A stretch of DNA of 64,000 nt, from positions 4,771,287 to 4,835,286 of the forward strand of contig CM074806.1 in NCBI GenBank assembly GCA_037447605.1, in the 5' to 3' direction. Under the pieces are notes generated by a model, which saw nothing but the letters and a program-made list of their open reading frames with translations, had not been told where the DNA came from and searched no databases. The translations under genes and the position numbers were made by a program. Positions within the stretch are counted from its first letter, which is position 1. Each line of letters starts with the position of its first letter. Shown in pieces: positions 34,227 through 46,114 of the stretch. The DNA comes from Zygnema circumcarinatum. Its lineage: Eukaryota; Streptophyta; Zygnematophyceae; Zygnematales; Zygnemataceae.

Positions 34227-37200
34227 ATGTCGGGCTCGCTGCGCAGCTCCGTGAGACGGCTCCTCTCCCACAGCCGCGCTCTCTCTGTGACACGGCCCGC
34301 CTCTCGCAACACTGGGCCTATCGACGTCCTTTATGCAAGCTCTAACCCTAATTCTAGCAGTATCCCTAACCCTGCGTCTTATTCGAACTATTTTCCCACC
34401 GTTCACCATACTATCGAAGCACTTCCTCAGTCTGACTCCAACTTGACAATCAACCATATCGGGCAATCGCCTATCTCTGTTTCTAACTTGTACTTCGAAC
34501 CTGATTCTAACCCTAAAGCTAAACTACGGTGGGAGAATGTATATGGGAGACGTGAGCCATTATGGAAAAAGCCGTTGCAGGTACCTTCGCACGCTTGCAG
34601 CTCCCTACTTCCTGCGTTTCAAAAGCGGCCCCAAGAAGAAAGTTTAAAAATGGATTACGAGAGCGATACCTTCTTCCATGCTCCAGACAGCTTCCATGGT
34701 GCCTGCAATCGTTCCTCAGCTGCAGTACAGGCGCTTTCATTTAACAGAGCGATTCGTTGTGTCCCGGATAAGCTGGGAGCTGTGAAAAAATCAGCGATCT
34801 AGATTCAAATAGGCTCGGCAGGGGATAGCGGTGCATTATAAAACTGAACTAAGTGCAATAGGATTTTCTGCTTGATGGTCACCTTGCATTATCCAATAAA
34901 CCACGAGACAACTTTAGAATGCGTTCTTCTTCCTCATGCATTTACTGTCGGGCTTAAAGATCGCCTCAACAGCGTCCTACTTTGAGCTGAACTTGACAAG
35001 CTTTAAAATTTTGGATATTTATAGATAACAAAACAATTCTCGTGCACGATGGATCCGCCTTCTACATTATAAGAGGGATGCCGTGGGGGTTTAGCAGGAG
35101 GTGCGCCAAGACCATTGTACCTCCACCATGTTAGGGAGCCGCGGTTTTTCAAGTCGACATACAAGCCCGTTGCCGCTGCAGAAGATAACGCCATTCTTGA
35201 CGCCGTTCGCACTTCCTGGCCATGTCGCCATGTTCCACAGCACGAGAAGGGCAGACAATGACGTCGAAGGTGAAGGCCATGTAGCTGCAGCGATTCCCCC
35301 TGAGGAGCTCGCAGAATGGGGAGACTCCGCCACAGAAGTTATCAGCATTGCAGCCATGGGTGGTGGCAGCGAGGTGGCTTCGATCGCCCATAATCATATC
35401 CCACCCATTGCTGCCTTGCAGCAGGTTATCGAGGCCGTGCATCTACAGCTGGATTTGCCATGGTGTGTTCCTCTTGCTCTTGTCCAAACCACCCTTTCAT
35501 GATGTTTTGCATACTTTTCTGCGTTTTTTTTTCTATCGCTACATAGAAAGGCTGTTGATGCAGGCCGCACGTGTTCAATGAGCAGCCTTTGATTCTGACT
35601 TTTCTGTCAGACCAGGTGGGCAGCCATAGCTGCGACGACTATCGGCATCCGGACGGTGATGCTGCCGCTGATGGTTTACCAAATGAAGCTTATGGCTGGG
35701 CTTATGGTGCGCATTACAAGCCCGGGAAAGATTCTGTGAAGGTCATGGTCTTGAAGGTTTGGGTTGAGAGATAATAGCACCAGTGGCTGTGGCGGAGAAA
35801 ACTTGGAGTGGCGAGTTTCATATTACGAGAAGTGAATGAGTCAGTATGGGCTTTAGAGTTGCTGAAGTGTTGGAAGGGAGAGGACGTGCAGAAGGTGAAG
35901 CCGGAAGTGGAGCGGTTGGTCGCCAAGATGAAAGAAAGTGTGAGTTGCGTCTTTCATACAATTTTATATTCGATGCAGTGAATCACTTTCTCTGATTCAC
36001 CCACCTACAGTGGAGGATGAAGTATATGCATGTGGGCTTATTTGAATGTTAGGGCGAGGTGGAGCAGAATTATGATCCACAGGTGGTTGCAAAGTATCAG
36101 AAGGAGACAGCCCTCCTCTACAAAAAGTGCGCACCTTGACTTTGCTTATTGTCATTGTAGTGTTCCCCCGTGAAAATGCATGACTGTTCAAAGAGGGTGG
36201 TTAGGAGAGCCAGTTTTTTCATTTGGAGTTTTGGTCATGATCTGAAGGGCTGAATGAGAGTGCAGGCATAACACGCACCCTTTCGCCCCATTTGTAGGGG
36301 CCGCCATACAAGGGACGACCTTTATCTGTTTCTTCTTCGCGGTAGGCTGCTGTCTTTTTTCCTCCCGGGGTCTCTCCCTCCCTTTTGAGTCCCCCTTATC
36401 TTCACGGGTTCTGTCTGCTCGTGAGGAGTGTATCCTGAACAATTTGATTGCACTTTGAATCGCAGGTCCAAGGGATGGCAACTGGGCTTGAGTCCTTCAA
36501 GACAGGTGGCATGCTGTGGTTCGTCAACTTGGCAACTCCAGATTCGCTGTATATCCTCCCTGTAGTCACTGCCCTCACCTTCTTGGTCACTGTAGAGGTG
36601 CCATTCTCATCCATCCTTTATCGTTAGCTTCTCAAAGCCTTTAGCTGTGTTGTTTCAAAGGAGCTGATTTAACCTCATCAGTCTTTATCCGGATTAGGTT
36701 TGTGCAAGTTGTTCTGTTTGAAGGCGGGTTCTAGATTTCAGAATTGTTGTAATTTTTTTTGTTTGTTTCTGAACTAAAGCTGCGTGGGGAAAACGACCTG
36801 TTGGGTTGGCAGCTTGGCGCAATTGAGGGCTTGGAGGGGCAGTCCAATGCCTCCCAAATGAAGATGTTTATGCGCATTATGGCTCTGGCTATGGTGCCTC
36901 TCACCATGAGCTTTCCCAAGGTAGCTAGCGACATATGCCTTAACGACTTTTTTCATGCAGTGTCCAATGGCTATTGCAGTTTTCATTTGTCTGCTTGCAC
37001 TGTGATGACATATCCGACTCGACTGATGCCGTGGCTTGCTTTGGTTGCAGGCACTCTTCTTCTATTGGCTCCCCACCAACGTCTTTTCCCTTGCTCAGTC
37101 CTCATGTGAGATGCATAAGCTTAGCCTTCGATTGAGCTTGTCCAGTTTGTAGGTTTTCTGTTTCATGAAGGGTGCAGTCGGGGCAACTCTTCGCTTCTCT

Positions 37201-37470
37201 GTCATGCTGTTGCTCTTTGTCTCCGTGGTCTCTTTTTTAAAGTAATGCTGATGTCAACGGAACTCCCTTTCATGGAGTGCAGTGTTTCGAGTGCCAATTG
37301 TCCGAAAGCTGCTGAAGCTGCCCGAGAAGGTGCCTGCTGCAGCGGCATCCAGTGCGGCTGCTGTGAAGTCTCCTGGAAGAAGCGCAGTGAGAGAGGAGAG
37401 GCCATTGTATACGCAGCGACCTGCAAGAGGGCGCACGGGAGGCAGCACGCGGAGGCAGAGAACGCGGTAA
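34227..37470 (+). CDS. OXA1: Oxa1/YidC/Alb3-family membrane insertase, probably mitochondrial OXA1
   Basis: Inserts membrane proteins, in mitochondria those of respiratory complexes, into the inner membrane from the matrix side. Ten exons: 34227-34580, 35098-35462, 35616-35706, 35892-35939, 36053-36126, 36266-36341, 36466-36597, 36780-36920, 37051-37105 and 37283-37470, total 1,524 nt (507 aa). The start at 34227 gives MSGSLRSSVRRLLSHSRALS, an Arg/Ser-rich mitochondrial-type presequence. The core shows WWAAIAATTIGIRTVMLPLM (first membrane segment), KVKPEVERLVAKMKES, ALLYKK, FVGAAIQGTTFICFFFA, FVNLATPDSLYILPVVTALT, MALAMVPLTMSFPKALFFYW and LPTNVFSLAQSSVFR. Then FRVPIVRKLLKLPEKV and a short basic tail follow. 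The PDSLYILP and FWLP-type segments favour OXA1 over plastid Alb3, which has a long C-terminal tail for cpSRP43. Exon phases agree throughout. Confidence 0.92.
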
Positions 37471-38714
37471 CCTGCTGACCCGCCCGCACCTCACAGTAGG
37501 GGTTTGAACGCAGGAGGAGTCCGTCCTTCTTATCATTTCTCAAGGCGTGCTTTAGGAGAAAATTGGGAGAGTGACTTGGCATTGATCTCAGGAAGGAGAA
37601 GGAGAAGGTACCGAAGCATAGCTTTTAGAAGAGTTTAGGAGTAGCTGAGGCCATGTAGTTCCAATTCTAAAGATTTTGTTCTGGTCGCGGATTCACTCTT
37701 ATGTCGTGGGTATTTCACATATAAGGCTGAGCGAGGGGACTTGTACCACAACCTCCCTGATGGGTTCACGTGTTGCAACGAAACCCCTTTTTCAACGGTC
37801 ACATGGAAGCACACACTTTGCCAATGTCAACAGCCAAGTGTCATGTTCGGTGACAAACTACCTCAAGGCGGAAATCTATGGATGGCGCCCTGTGCCCATA
37901 CACCAATCCCAGCTCTCCACGTCGAACGAAATGCTGACGGGTCACACCTTCATTGGCCCACGAACAAACGTTCATGGCCTCCCGCAGTAGCACATGCCCA
38001 TTGTCAGATTTCTATTACTGTACTGGAAACTTGTGCAGAGTCAGGTACTCCCAGGCTTTCAGGGCCCACTCTGAATCAAAAAGGAACCAGTTTCTTTCAG
38101 TATGGGACCCAAAATTCGGACGAGCCGCAGACGTCAACCGAACCGACGGTGCCCGCCGGTCCAACCTTTGCGAACGGTCGAAAAGGCCGCCATGGTGTCC
38201 CTCGGTAAAGACACGCCTCCTTTCTAATGTCACTTCAATTTGTGACTTTAAAGAGGCTGCCCGGTCGTACCGTACAAGAAGTCACGTAGTGTCACGTCAC
38301 GTGTCACGTAAAAGACCCCTCCGGCAGTCCAGCCCCGGAAACGTTTTACGGCTGCCTATGATATTTTTTATCGCCCGGTCAGGAAATCGGACGGTCCACG
38401 GCACATCCGACGGCGTTCTGTGTGCATTTTCCATCACTGCGCCGTCCAATAACATATTTCACAAGGGTTCCCATGTCGGTGCAGTTTTCTGGGAAAGTCA
38501 ATCCGCCTGGCCGTTCACACGTAAAAAGTCGAGATCCGGTTCCCGAGCGGTCCCACTTTCCAGGCCGGCGAGGGTGCCTGGTCGCTCCTTCCCGCTCACC
38601 CGCCTCTCCTCTCTCTCCCCCTCTCTCCCACTCTCTCCCTCTCTCTCTGCGCTGCTCTGAGAGCAGGCGAGCATGTCGCACGTGCTAACCTAACCTCATT
38701 GGACCTGTGAATCT
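37471..38714. promoter_or_regulatory. Intergenic region, promoter of the large orphan gene
   Basis: No gene seen. A cluster of GTCACGT words (38281-38310) lies about 410 bp upstream of the start codon. GTACCGTAC occurs at about 38266-38274, and a CT-rich leader at about 38595-38650 precedes the coding region. Confidence 0.45.
38281..38310. promoter_or_regulatory. Cluster of GTCACGT / CACGTG elements
   Basis: Four GTCACGT cores within 30 bp, one of them part of a CACGTG palindrome. ACGT-core elements are bZIP/bHLH sites in plants; such clusters behave as ABRE-type modules. Function is inferred. Confidence 0.5.
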
Positions 38715-41700
38715 ATGGGAGGAAGCAAGAACCATGCCGCGTCCAAGAATGCAGGAGAAGCGCCCATTCCTTTGGGGAGAAGGCCGAAGCTCCCTCCAAG
38801 GGGGCTCGGCAGTGCGGGGACTTCTCCGAAGAAGACGCCGCGGCAGACTCCCCGGAACTCGCCCCGTCATAGTCCTCGCACCTCGCCACGTGTCACTCCG
38901 GGAGGGTCGCCTCGCTCCTCCTCTCCTCTCAGGAAGTGTCCGCCCATTCCAGAGGGTCCTCAGGAGGAGGAGGGAGAAGGAGCGGTTGAGGCTCGTGTAG
39001 AGGATGTGGGTGGAAGTCTGCAGGAAGGAGGAGCAGACCCGCAAGGAGGAGAGGTGAGAAGAGAGGCGGACTGCATTGACTCTGATGGTAAGTCGGAATC
39101 AGGGTTGGAAATTGAGGGAAGGGAGGGAATGTTGAAGGAGCGCGAGAGAATTGGTGGAGGGCTGCAAGATTGCAACTTGACAGGCATGGAGGATAGCTGT
39201 CCTCCGCTGATGGAGCAAGCCTCAATATCGGAGCTCGCAGTGTTGAGGTCTGAGCAGGTAGAAGCCATGGTTGGTGCTGCTATAGAAGGTGGAGCGGTAG
39301 AGAGTACGCCTCCGGTGTTGCGAAGTACAAGTTCTGTCGTTGGTGCGTCACCAACAATGTCGCCCATCCTTCCTTCTCCGTCTAGCACATGGTTGCACTC
39401 GCGGGAGGATAGTCGCTCGCGTTCCATTTCTCGAGCATCATCAGGAGATATTTCGAGTCCCTTTCATTGGCAGAAATCGCCTCTTTCAGCATCTTCGCCT
39501 TACATAGGAACATCTGGAAAGGCAGTCACGGCTGATTCACCATCTTTAAACAGAGGAGCGGCATCGTCTAGGCTAACATTCATGGGTTCAGAGCAGTCAG
39601 GGAAAGGGAATCATAACTCGCGAAATGAAGGGCTCTTGCAAGACTCTCCGAGTACCTCCCTTCCAGAATTGCAGGAGTCACGTTTGCGCCGGAGGGATGA
39701 CGTCTTGCGCAGAAGTAAAAGTTCTAGTGCTAAGGAAGCATCAGGTAGCGGTTTACTTCTTTCAGGAAAGCAGACTTCTCCATTGAGGAAGATGCATGTT
39801 AAACGGCGGAAGCCAAGGCGGACCCTTTTTGAGTTTTTGGGCATTGGGAGGGGTTGCGCATGCGGAATGTCGCCTGGTCTGCTCCCAATTTCACCTGTGC
39901 GAGAATTTCCTAAAGTGAACCCTCATACAGTTGTAGCTGGAAAGACAGAGACAGAAGCGAATTGGAATGCAAGGAAGGGTGAGAAAAGTGTCTTGAAGCA
40001 AAGCAAAGCAAAGCAGCAGGACTCGTCTTTGTCTATTGATGGCGCGATGGCAAGGGGGGAGCTCACAGCCAATTCAATGGGCTCGCCTTCCGTGAATGGG
40101 CCGGATATGTGGCTAGATGGGGATACGGATACAGAATCGCTATGCAGTGACAAGCTGATGGACCCTAGGAGGTATACTCCGATAAACAGCGTATTGGACG
40201 CAAGAATGAACGATATCACTAGTGAAGAGACAGGTCGAACGCAGCAGCTTGGCCCTCTTTCCTTGTTGAATGGTGGGAGTTTCGATACCGGCAGTGAGGC
40301 AACGGTGATATCTGCTTTTCTTGGCGGGAGAGAGGCTGCCAATACAAGTGATGACCCATGGGAAAGCTCCTCTGGTGTGAGCAGAAACGAAGAAGTATGG
40401 GAAATTCGCTCCGTGGGGGCCGTTAGTGATGAAGAGCAGGCATGGGAAGTTGGGTCTGTTGTGAGCAAAGTGGAAGACCAGTGGGAGATTCACACTGTGG
40501 TGGGTCTTCCCGAGGGGGGCATTTGGGACGAGCAGGTGGAAGGCATGAAGACGCAGTGGGAGGACAATAAGACGCCGGAGGGTAAGGAAGCGCAGATTGC
40601 GAAGTTTGAAGTTGATGGGAGCGTGCCATTAACAATCGTAAATGAAACCTGGGATGGGTCGGAAACAAGCCGCTGTGAAGATGCTTGGGAAGTGAATACG
40701 TGGGATGTGCTTTCATGCCAAAGTGGGTTGGAGGATGGTATGGAGCCCATGAGTAGTAATGGCTTCAGATCGGAGGTGCAGGGGGATTGGGTAGAGGCAC
40801 CCTCGACTCCTGTGAAGCAGAGTATTGCGATGTGGGAGCGTCTTTCAGCAAAGGCTGAATTGAAGTGGGCAGGGCATAGTCGGGAAAGCAGTGCTGACAG
40901 TGCAAGCGGATTGGTGGCCTGGCCAGCTTCGAGATTGCAGTCAAGGAGGGAACAGGAAGGGGGCCTTGCAAGGGGTGGAGACATAGTGAGAGGTGGGGGA
41001 GGGATAAGTGAGCCGGTCCTGCAATCAGCCAACAAGGGAGAAGGTATCGCACGTAAAGCGGTCAACCAATTTATTGCAGCTCCTTGTAACTGGCCCTGTG
41101 TAACAGAATTGCAGACTGAATCTGTAGCGCAACACGAGAATATACGCAGTGGTACAGAGCAATCCGGATTTCTTCCTGTCGATAAGGAGACACCAGTTGT
41201 ACAGGTTGCTGGAGACGAAATTAGAGAAGAAGCGGCAGATGGTAAGGCCTTGCCTGATGACAGACTGAAGCTCATTACTGTGAAGGAAGCGATAGTTGGA
41301 GTTCAGGAAACTGATGCAGTGGGAGTTGAAGGCAGGTGCGAGAAAGACACGAATGCAAAGCAGAGTGAGAAGGAGAACGGGGCTCTTGAAAACAGCTCGA
41401 ATTCGCTGTTTTACGAGGAGAAGGCTTCAGTGGAGTTTCTATCTCAACCGAACTCCTTAATGGAGGGGTTAGAGGCCGTATCTGTGAATAAGGGCTCAGG
41501 GGATCGTGAGGGAAATGAGATAGCTGCAGTTGCTAAGACAGTGAAATTGTCAGGTACAGAAAGTTCAGACGATGCAAAGGCTTGCAATCATGGCAGTAGC
41601 AGCAAGACGCAGAGTTCGGGCAAGATGGAGGGGGTAGTGGAGCAGCACATTTCCATTCTACCAATCTCTCGAGGTACGACAAAAGGTATTGGAAGAGGTC

Positions 41701-44700
41701 GCCTTCCCTTTTGTCCTGCAGGGACGGCAGCTGATTGGAGCATGCAGGGCTCTGTTCCGAAGTCCTTTGTAGGTGGGCAGGAATCTGCTGCCCACTCTCT
41801 TATTCTAAAAGGTGCTGCGATTGAGGATGGGAGAACGGCAGGAGTAGAGGAGAATCATGCCGATGCAGAAGTACTAAGAGCATCGATTGAACGTGTCGCC
41901 ATGTCGAAGGTCGAGCTTGATGGATTTGAAACACATATGGAGGCGAAATTTCTGGACAAAAGTTCACAGTCAGAGGGACCCTCCTCTGCTTTGCCACAGG
42001 TGGGTCAGACTGAGGGTGTAGAAGCCCCTTTTTCAGAAGAAGCAGAAGGGAATAGCATGTTCAGAAAGACACTGGAGGAACTGGGTCTGGGAGCAATGCG
42101 TCTGACAAACCCTAAAAACGGCAAAGTAGAGGCAATGTACCCTCCTGGAAGATTGGCACAGAGGGAGTTTGGCCCCATTGCACGAGCGAGGAGGAGGGTT
42201 CAGGCTTGCCGAGACCACTGGTCATGGCTCTTTATGGAGTTTTTAGAGCTGCTTGTGAGGGGGCTCACGGGAGAGGTGGAGCAGGGGGAGGCAGAGTGGG
42301 GAGACGACAATTTAGAGGGTCTGCGAGTGGCTCGGCCAAGGAGACATGGGGGGCAGGAAAGTCCCGCGAGACTAGTAGCTGCAGCAAAACGAGAGTTTGA
42401 GTGGTTGGAGAGAAAGTTTGATGGAGTAGCTCACAGTTTGGGGGGGTTGGAGGAGGCTGCCGTTCCGGTAGTGTTCACAGCCGCCATGGCCTGTTGGCTC
42501 AAGTATTGGGAGAATTGGGCAGGGAAACCATCCAGCTGGGGACAGATGGGAGGAGAAGAGGAGGAGAGAGACGAGGAGGAGGAGGGGGAGAGGGAGGAGG
42601 GAGTGGAGAGGGGGGCAAAGAGAGGGACGGCATTGCAACAGCGACTAGTGGAGCAGGGACTGCTTGGGGAGTTCGCCCCTGCTTCAGAAGTGGAAATCAT
42701 CCGCTCTGCGGGTTTCGCCGCTGCGATCTCACAATGGCAGCCCGCTACAGCAGCCATGATTCTGCTGCGACTCCTTAGTCGACTTTCGCAGTTTAGTCAA
42801 CTGGGAGGGAGTGGCAGCCATGGAAAAGCTGCGTGTGCGTTCAGACCGGCCTGCCGTACATTTGTGAGCGCGTGTTTGAACGCGTTGCTTTCCGCTCGCA
42901 GAGTGCAGATGGGAAGATCAGCTGCAGCAGATAAGACAGATAGGAGAGAGTGGGTGCCTCTGAAATTGTCGGAGTTGGCAGAAGCTGCTTTAGCGCAAGG
43001 AATTGCTGCTGCAAAGCATGCTGACCTGATGCAGAGAATGGACGAAATCGACCGTTTATATGCAAGTCTTGATGTGGGACCTGGCCTACTGGCTATGAGC
43101 CTTGCAGCAGAAAGCAGGTCCCTTCCCGGCATACATTCCGAAGACCTGCATGCTCTGAGCGTGCAGGTGAACGCTATGGGATGCTTTGAAGCTGCATTCT
43201 CTCTCGGCATTCAGGCAGTGAGGGGGGGGGCTTTGGGGCCCACCGGATTCGACCACGTGATAGCGATGGTGTTTGGAGGGAGGGGAGCTGCACCTGCAAC
43301 TATGCGATTTGCTCAGTTGGCCTCCGCTGTGAAGGAGGTGCATTCTGCCTCCCCAGAAGGGTCTTCCTATATCGCCGATTTTGCAGATGCAATGCTGCGA
43401 TCTCGGGAGATGCAGAAGCATCGTTGGGCTTATGAGGTGACCCTCAGTTTTGTGAGAATTCACAGCAGGAGGGGAGGGGCTCTTGCATCTGGGGAAGTGG
43501 GTCTCTGCGCACAAGTGATTCTCGCGCGCTGGTTAGCAGCCGCGAGTGAGGAGGAGAGAGCAGGAGGGTATTTGGAGATGGTGGAAGCCATGGATCATCC
43601 CGAGGAGGAGGTGGGATGGAGGATGTGGGTGTGCATTGGGAAGACTGTGGAGGAGAGGCATCGCTCGCAGATGCCGCAGCTGCTCAAATGTCTTCGAAGA
43701 AAAGCAATCTTGGGGACCTTTGAGGTGGGTGGGTGGGTTAGTCGAAGAACTCGTGTGGATAGTATTATCTGCAATCTCTACTTGTGGGACAGTATTTTGC
43801 TGTTAGCCAGCCTGCTGCTTGCAGGGGAGGATCAGATCAGAAGTAGACTCATTGCTAGCTCGAACCTGGTGAGACCACCCACTTCTTGACTTGGTTGTGT
43901 TTGTCTAAACTGAAACTGAAACTGAAACTAACACACATAACTCGAGAAACTGAACATGAATGCCAGAAGCTGGAGGAGGACGGAAGTAGCAACGACATCG
44001 CAGCACTTGAAGCTTTTGATTGGGCGATCGGCAGTCTTCTTTTGGACCTTCCTGAGATTCAGCCGGCCGTGACTTTACTGGAAGATATAGACCCTGAGGA
44101 GGAGGATGTTGGAGACATTCTACTCGCTATTGCAGAGCGCATGGCGGGGAGGACGTATGGGAGGTGGGCCCATGCAGATGAAACGAGCGCATTTGTGGCA
44201 CAGCTGCTGCTTTTGGCAGAGCAGAAAGGTGGGTCTTGCAGGAGGACCCTTAGGACTCTTTCTTGCTCCAAAGTCTTTAGTAGAGGGTAGGGAGTGACGA
44301 TGGTGCAGGGGGCGGGAGGGGACGGGTGCGGGTGGATGGAGTTGGAAAGGGACGAGAGAGAAGGATAGGGAGAGAGGAAGTGAGGGGAGGGTAGGGGACG
44401 GAGGGAGGGAGCAATAGGTAGAAGAGAAATAAGGAGGCGGGAAGTGAGCAGGGGGAGGGAAGATGGAGAGTGAAAAACTTTGAAGAGGGAGGGACAACGG
44501 GAAAGTGTGGAAAAGACACAGGAAGTAGGAAGAGGTAGGGGGTGATGGAAGAAACTCAGCTATCAGTTGTGGAGTCCCTGGTTCACGAAGGGCATGGAAG
44601 GTATACGGAAGGTATATCTGAGATTGAAGAGTCGACTGGAGGGTGAGCTTTGACCTGATGCTGATGATGGTACGGGTGTGGGAGAGAGGGGAGCAGGAGC

Positions 44701-45175
44701 CATGGATGAGCCGCACCTGCAGAGGGCAGTGCAGGTGGGGCTGCGCCTATGGGGCTGGGCTATGCCCAAACCGCAGCAACTGGCGGTGATGTGCGAGGTG
44801 GGTTGCGCTGCTCCTTGTCAATTTACTGAGGGAGAGAGAAGGCACACTTCTACGCAGTCACTCTGCCTCAAGAAGTGAGGAGTTTCGTTACCTCTCTTGA
44901 GTATTGAAGTCGATATGCTGTGGTTGTATGGGAACAGACAGAGGAGGAGGCGCGGGAGGTGCTGGAGAGGGCAGTCGTCGCCATGTGGCAATCTGTGGCA
45001 GTCAAAGGTGAGGACCTAAGGCTAATAGCAAAAGGGAAAAAAAATGGCATGCCTTGATTGCTTGAATTGCTTGCGCTTCTCAGCCTTCGAAAAGTTTCGG
45101 CAGCCTTTTAATGTGCGTGATTCGTTGCGGGTTGGAAATTGGGCAGGAATGGTGCCCAGAGAAGAGGAGTCATGA
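38715..45175 (+). CDS. Very large hypothetical protein (about 1,844 aa) with Trp-acidic repeats
   Basis: I do not recognise the family. Five exons: 38715-43724, 43967-44228, 44697-44797, 44938-45007 and 45084-45175, total 5,535 nt, phases consistent. The first exon alone is 5.0 kb. N-terminus: basic Ser/Pro/Arg repeats (SPRHSPRTSPRVTPGGSPR). A Ser-rich low-complexity region contains the basic patch RRKPRRTLFEFLGIGRGC. At 40350-40720 are repeated units of about 14-16 residues beginning with Trp and rich in Glu/Asp. After a long acidic disordered region, residues from about 1115 (42060 on) become ordered: RKTLEELGLGAMRLTNPKNG, RRRVQACRDHWSWLFMEFLE and AAKREFEWLERKFDGVA. An all-helical region follows (MDEIDRLYASLDVGPGLLAM, VNAMGCFEAAFSLGIQAV), then the small exons to WAGMVPREEES. 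The helical pairs resemble an alpha-solenoid or scaffold protein; that is only an impression. Possibly plant-specific. Confidence 0.75.
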
Positions 45176-46114
45176 AGCCAAAGGGGGGCACCTGCGTGTA
45201 TTTATAGTTGAAACAAGTTGACAAGTGAAGAAAATAATGAAAGAGCTCCACCCACCAGCTGAAACGGAGTTGGCGAAGGGTTCTGTCGACGGCGACCCAC
45301 GCTTTTCCGGACATTTTTTTAAAAGGCCGGAGGACTTATTTTACTTTGCACTTGAAAGGACGCAGCGAAGCTTGTCCTTTGTTTCAAGATAGGAGACTGG
45401 TAGGAGGTAGACGTCATGTCACATTGATGGGCATTTGCCCTCTCTTTTTGGATGTTAGTGCTATGTAAAGTTGCCTAAATTGCAAATAAATTCAACAGAG
45501 AAGAGAGATTTGCAGTGTACATGCGTGCCGGCATCGCTTGATTCATACTATCTGGACGTATGCTTTCAATTCTGCACAAGGTCATTTCTTGTTTCTTTTT
45601 TATAAATCGTTCTATTCGGCCCTGTCGAATTTTACTATGCCTTGTGCCTTGCCTACCTTTTTTCAACATGTTGTTACCTTTCTTGGATTCTGTATATACG
45701 TATTTGAATATGCACATGAATCCTGCTCTTTTCGCTGTCCTTATTCTAATCTTGTTACTCTCGTTTTTTCTCAAGTCATTACTCTGGATGTGCTTTATAA
45801 GCTTTGTGAGGTTTCAACTCAATATTTTCTCTGTGAAGGACCAAACAGCAAGTTGTTGGCCAAAAGACCATTGAAAAAACAAAAAGTGTTTGTGGCTGTA
45901 GACACCGGCACCATTTTTAATTTTCGGTTTAACGGAGTTTTTCGACATGAACCTTACGCAGATGCCGTTGAAAGCGCTAATGCAAACGGTTTACCGGGTC
46001 AAACCACGTTCCAATTTTCAGGAACATGGAGCATCTAGTAGCGGGCTCCCTCTCCCTCTCCCTCTCCCTCTCCCTCTCCCTCTCCCCCTCCCCCTCCCCC
46101 ACTCTCTAGAAACT
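45176..46114. other. Convergent intergenic region
   Basis: The 3' UTR of the large orphan gene and that of the pyrophosphatase-like gene must fall here. It is AT-rich, with no gene I can support. The right end holds a hexamer microsatellite. Confidence 0.5.
46039..46105 (+). repeat. (CCCTCT)n microsatellite
   Basis: About ten tandem copies of CTCCCT followed by CCCCCT variants. The same hexamer occurs in coding exons near 29350, 31620 and 46980 and in the kinase intron near 15790. Confidence 0.9.

Noticed and set aside
33499-34254. Open frame upstream of and overlapping the Oxa1 start
   Set aside because: Made mostly of simple sequence (AAC and CATGG repeats), and out of frame with Oxa1 exon 1.
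45538-46038. Open frame of 166 codons on the plus strand
   Set aside because: AT-rich, odd composition, no recognisable motif, and located in the 3' spacer of two convergent genes. It looks like chance.
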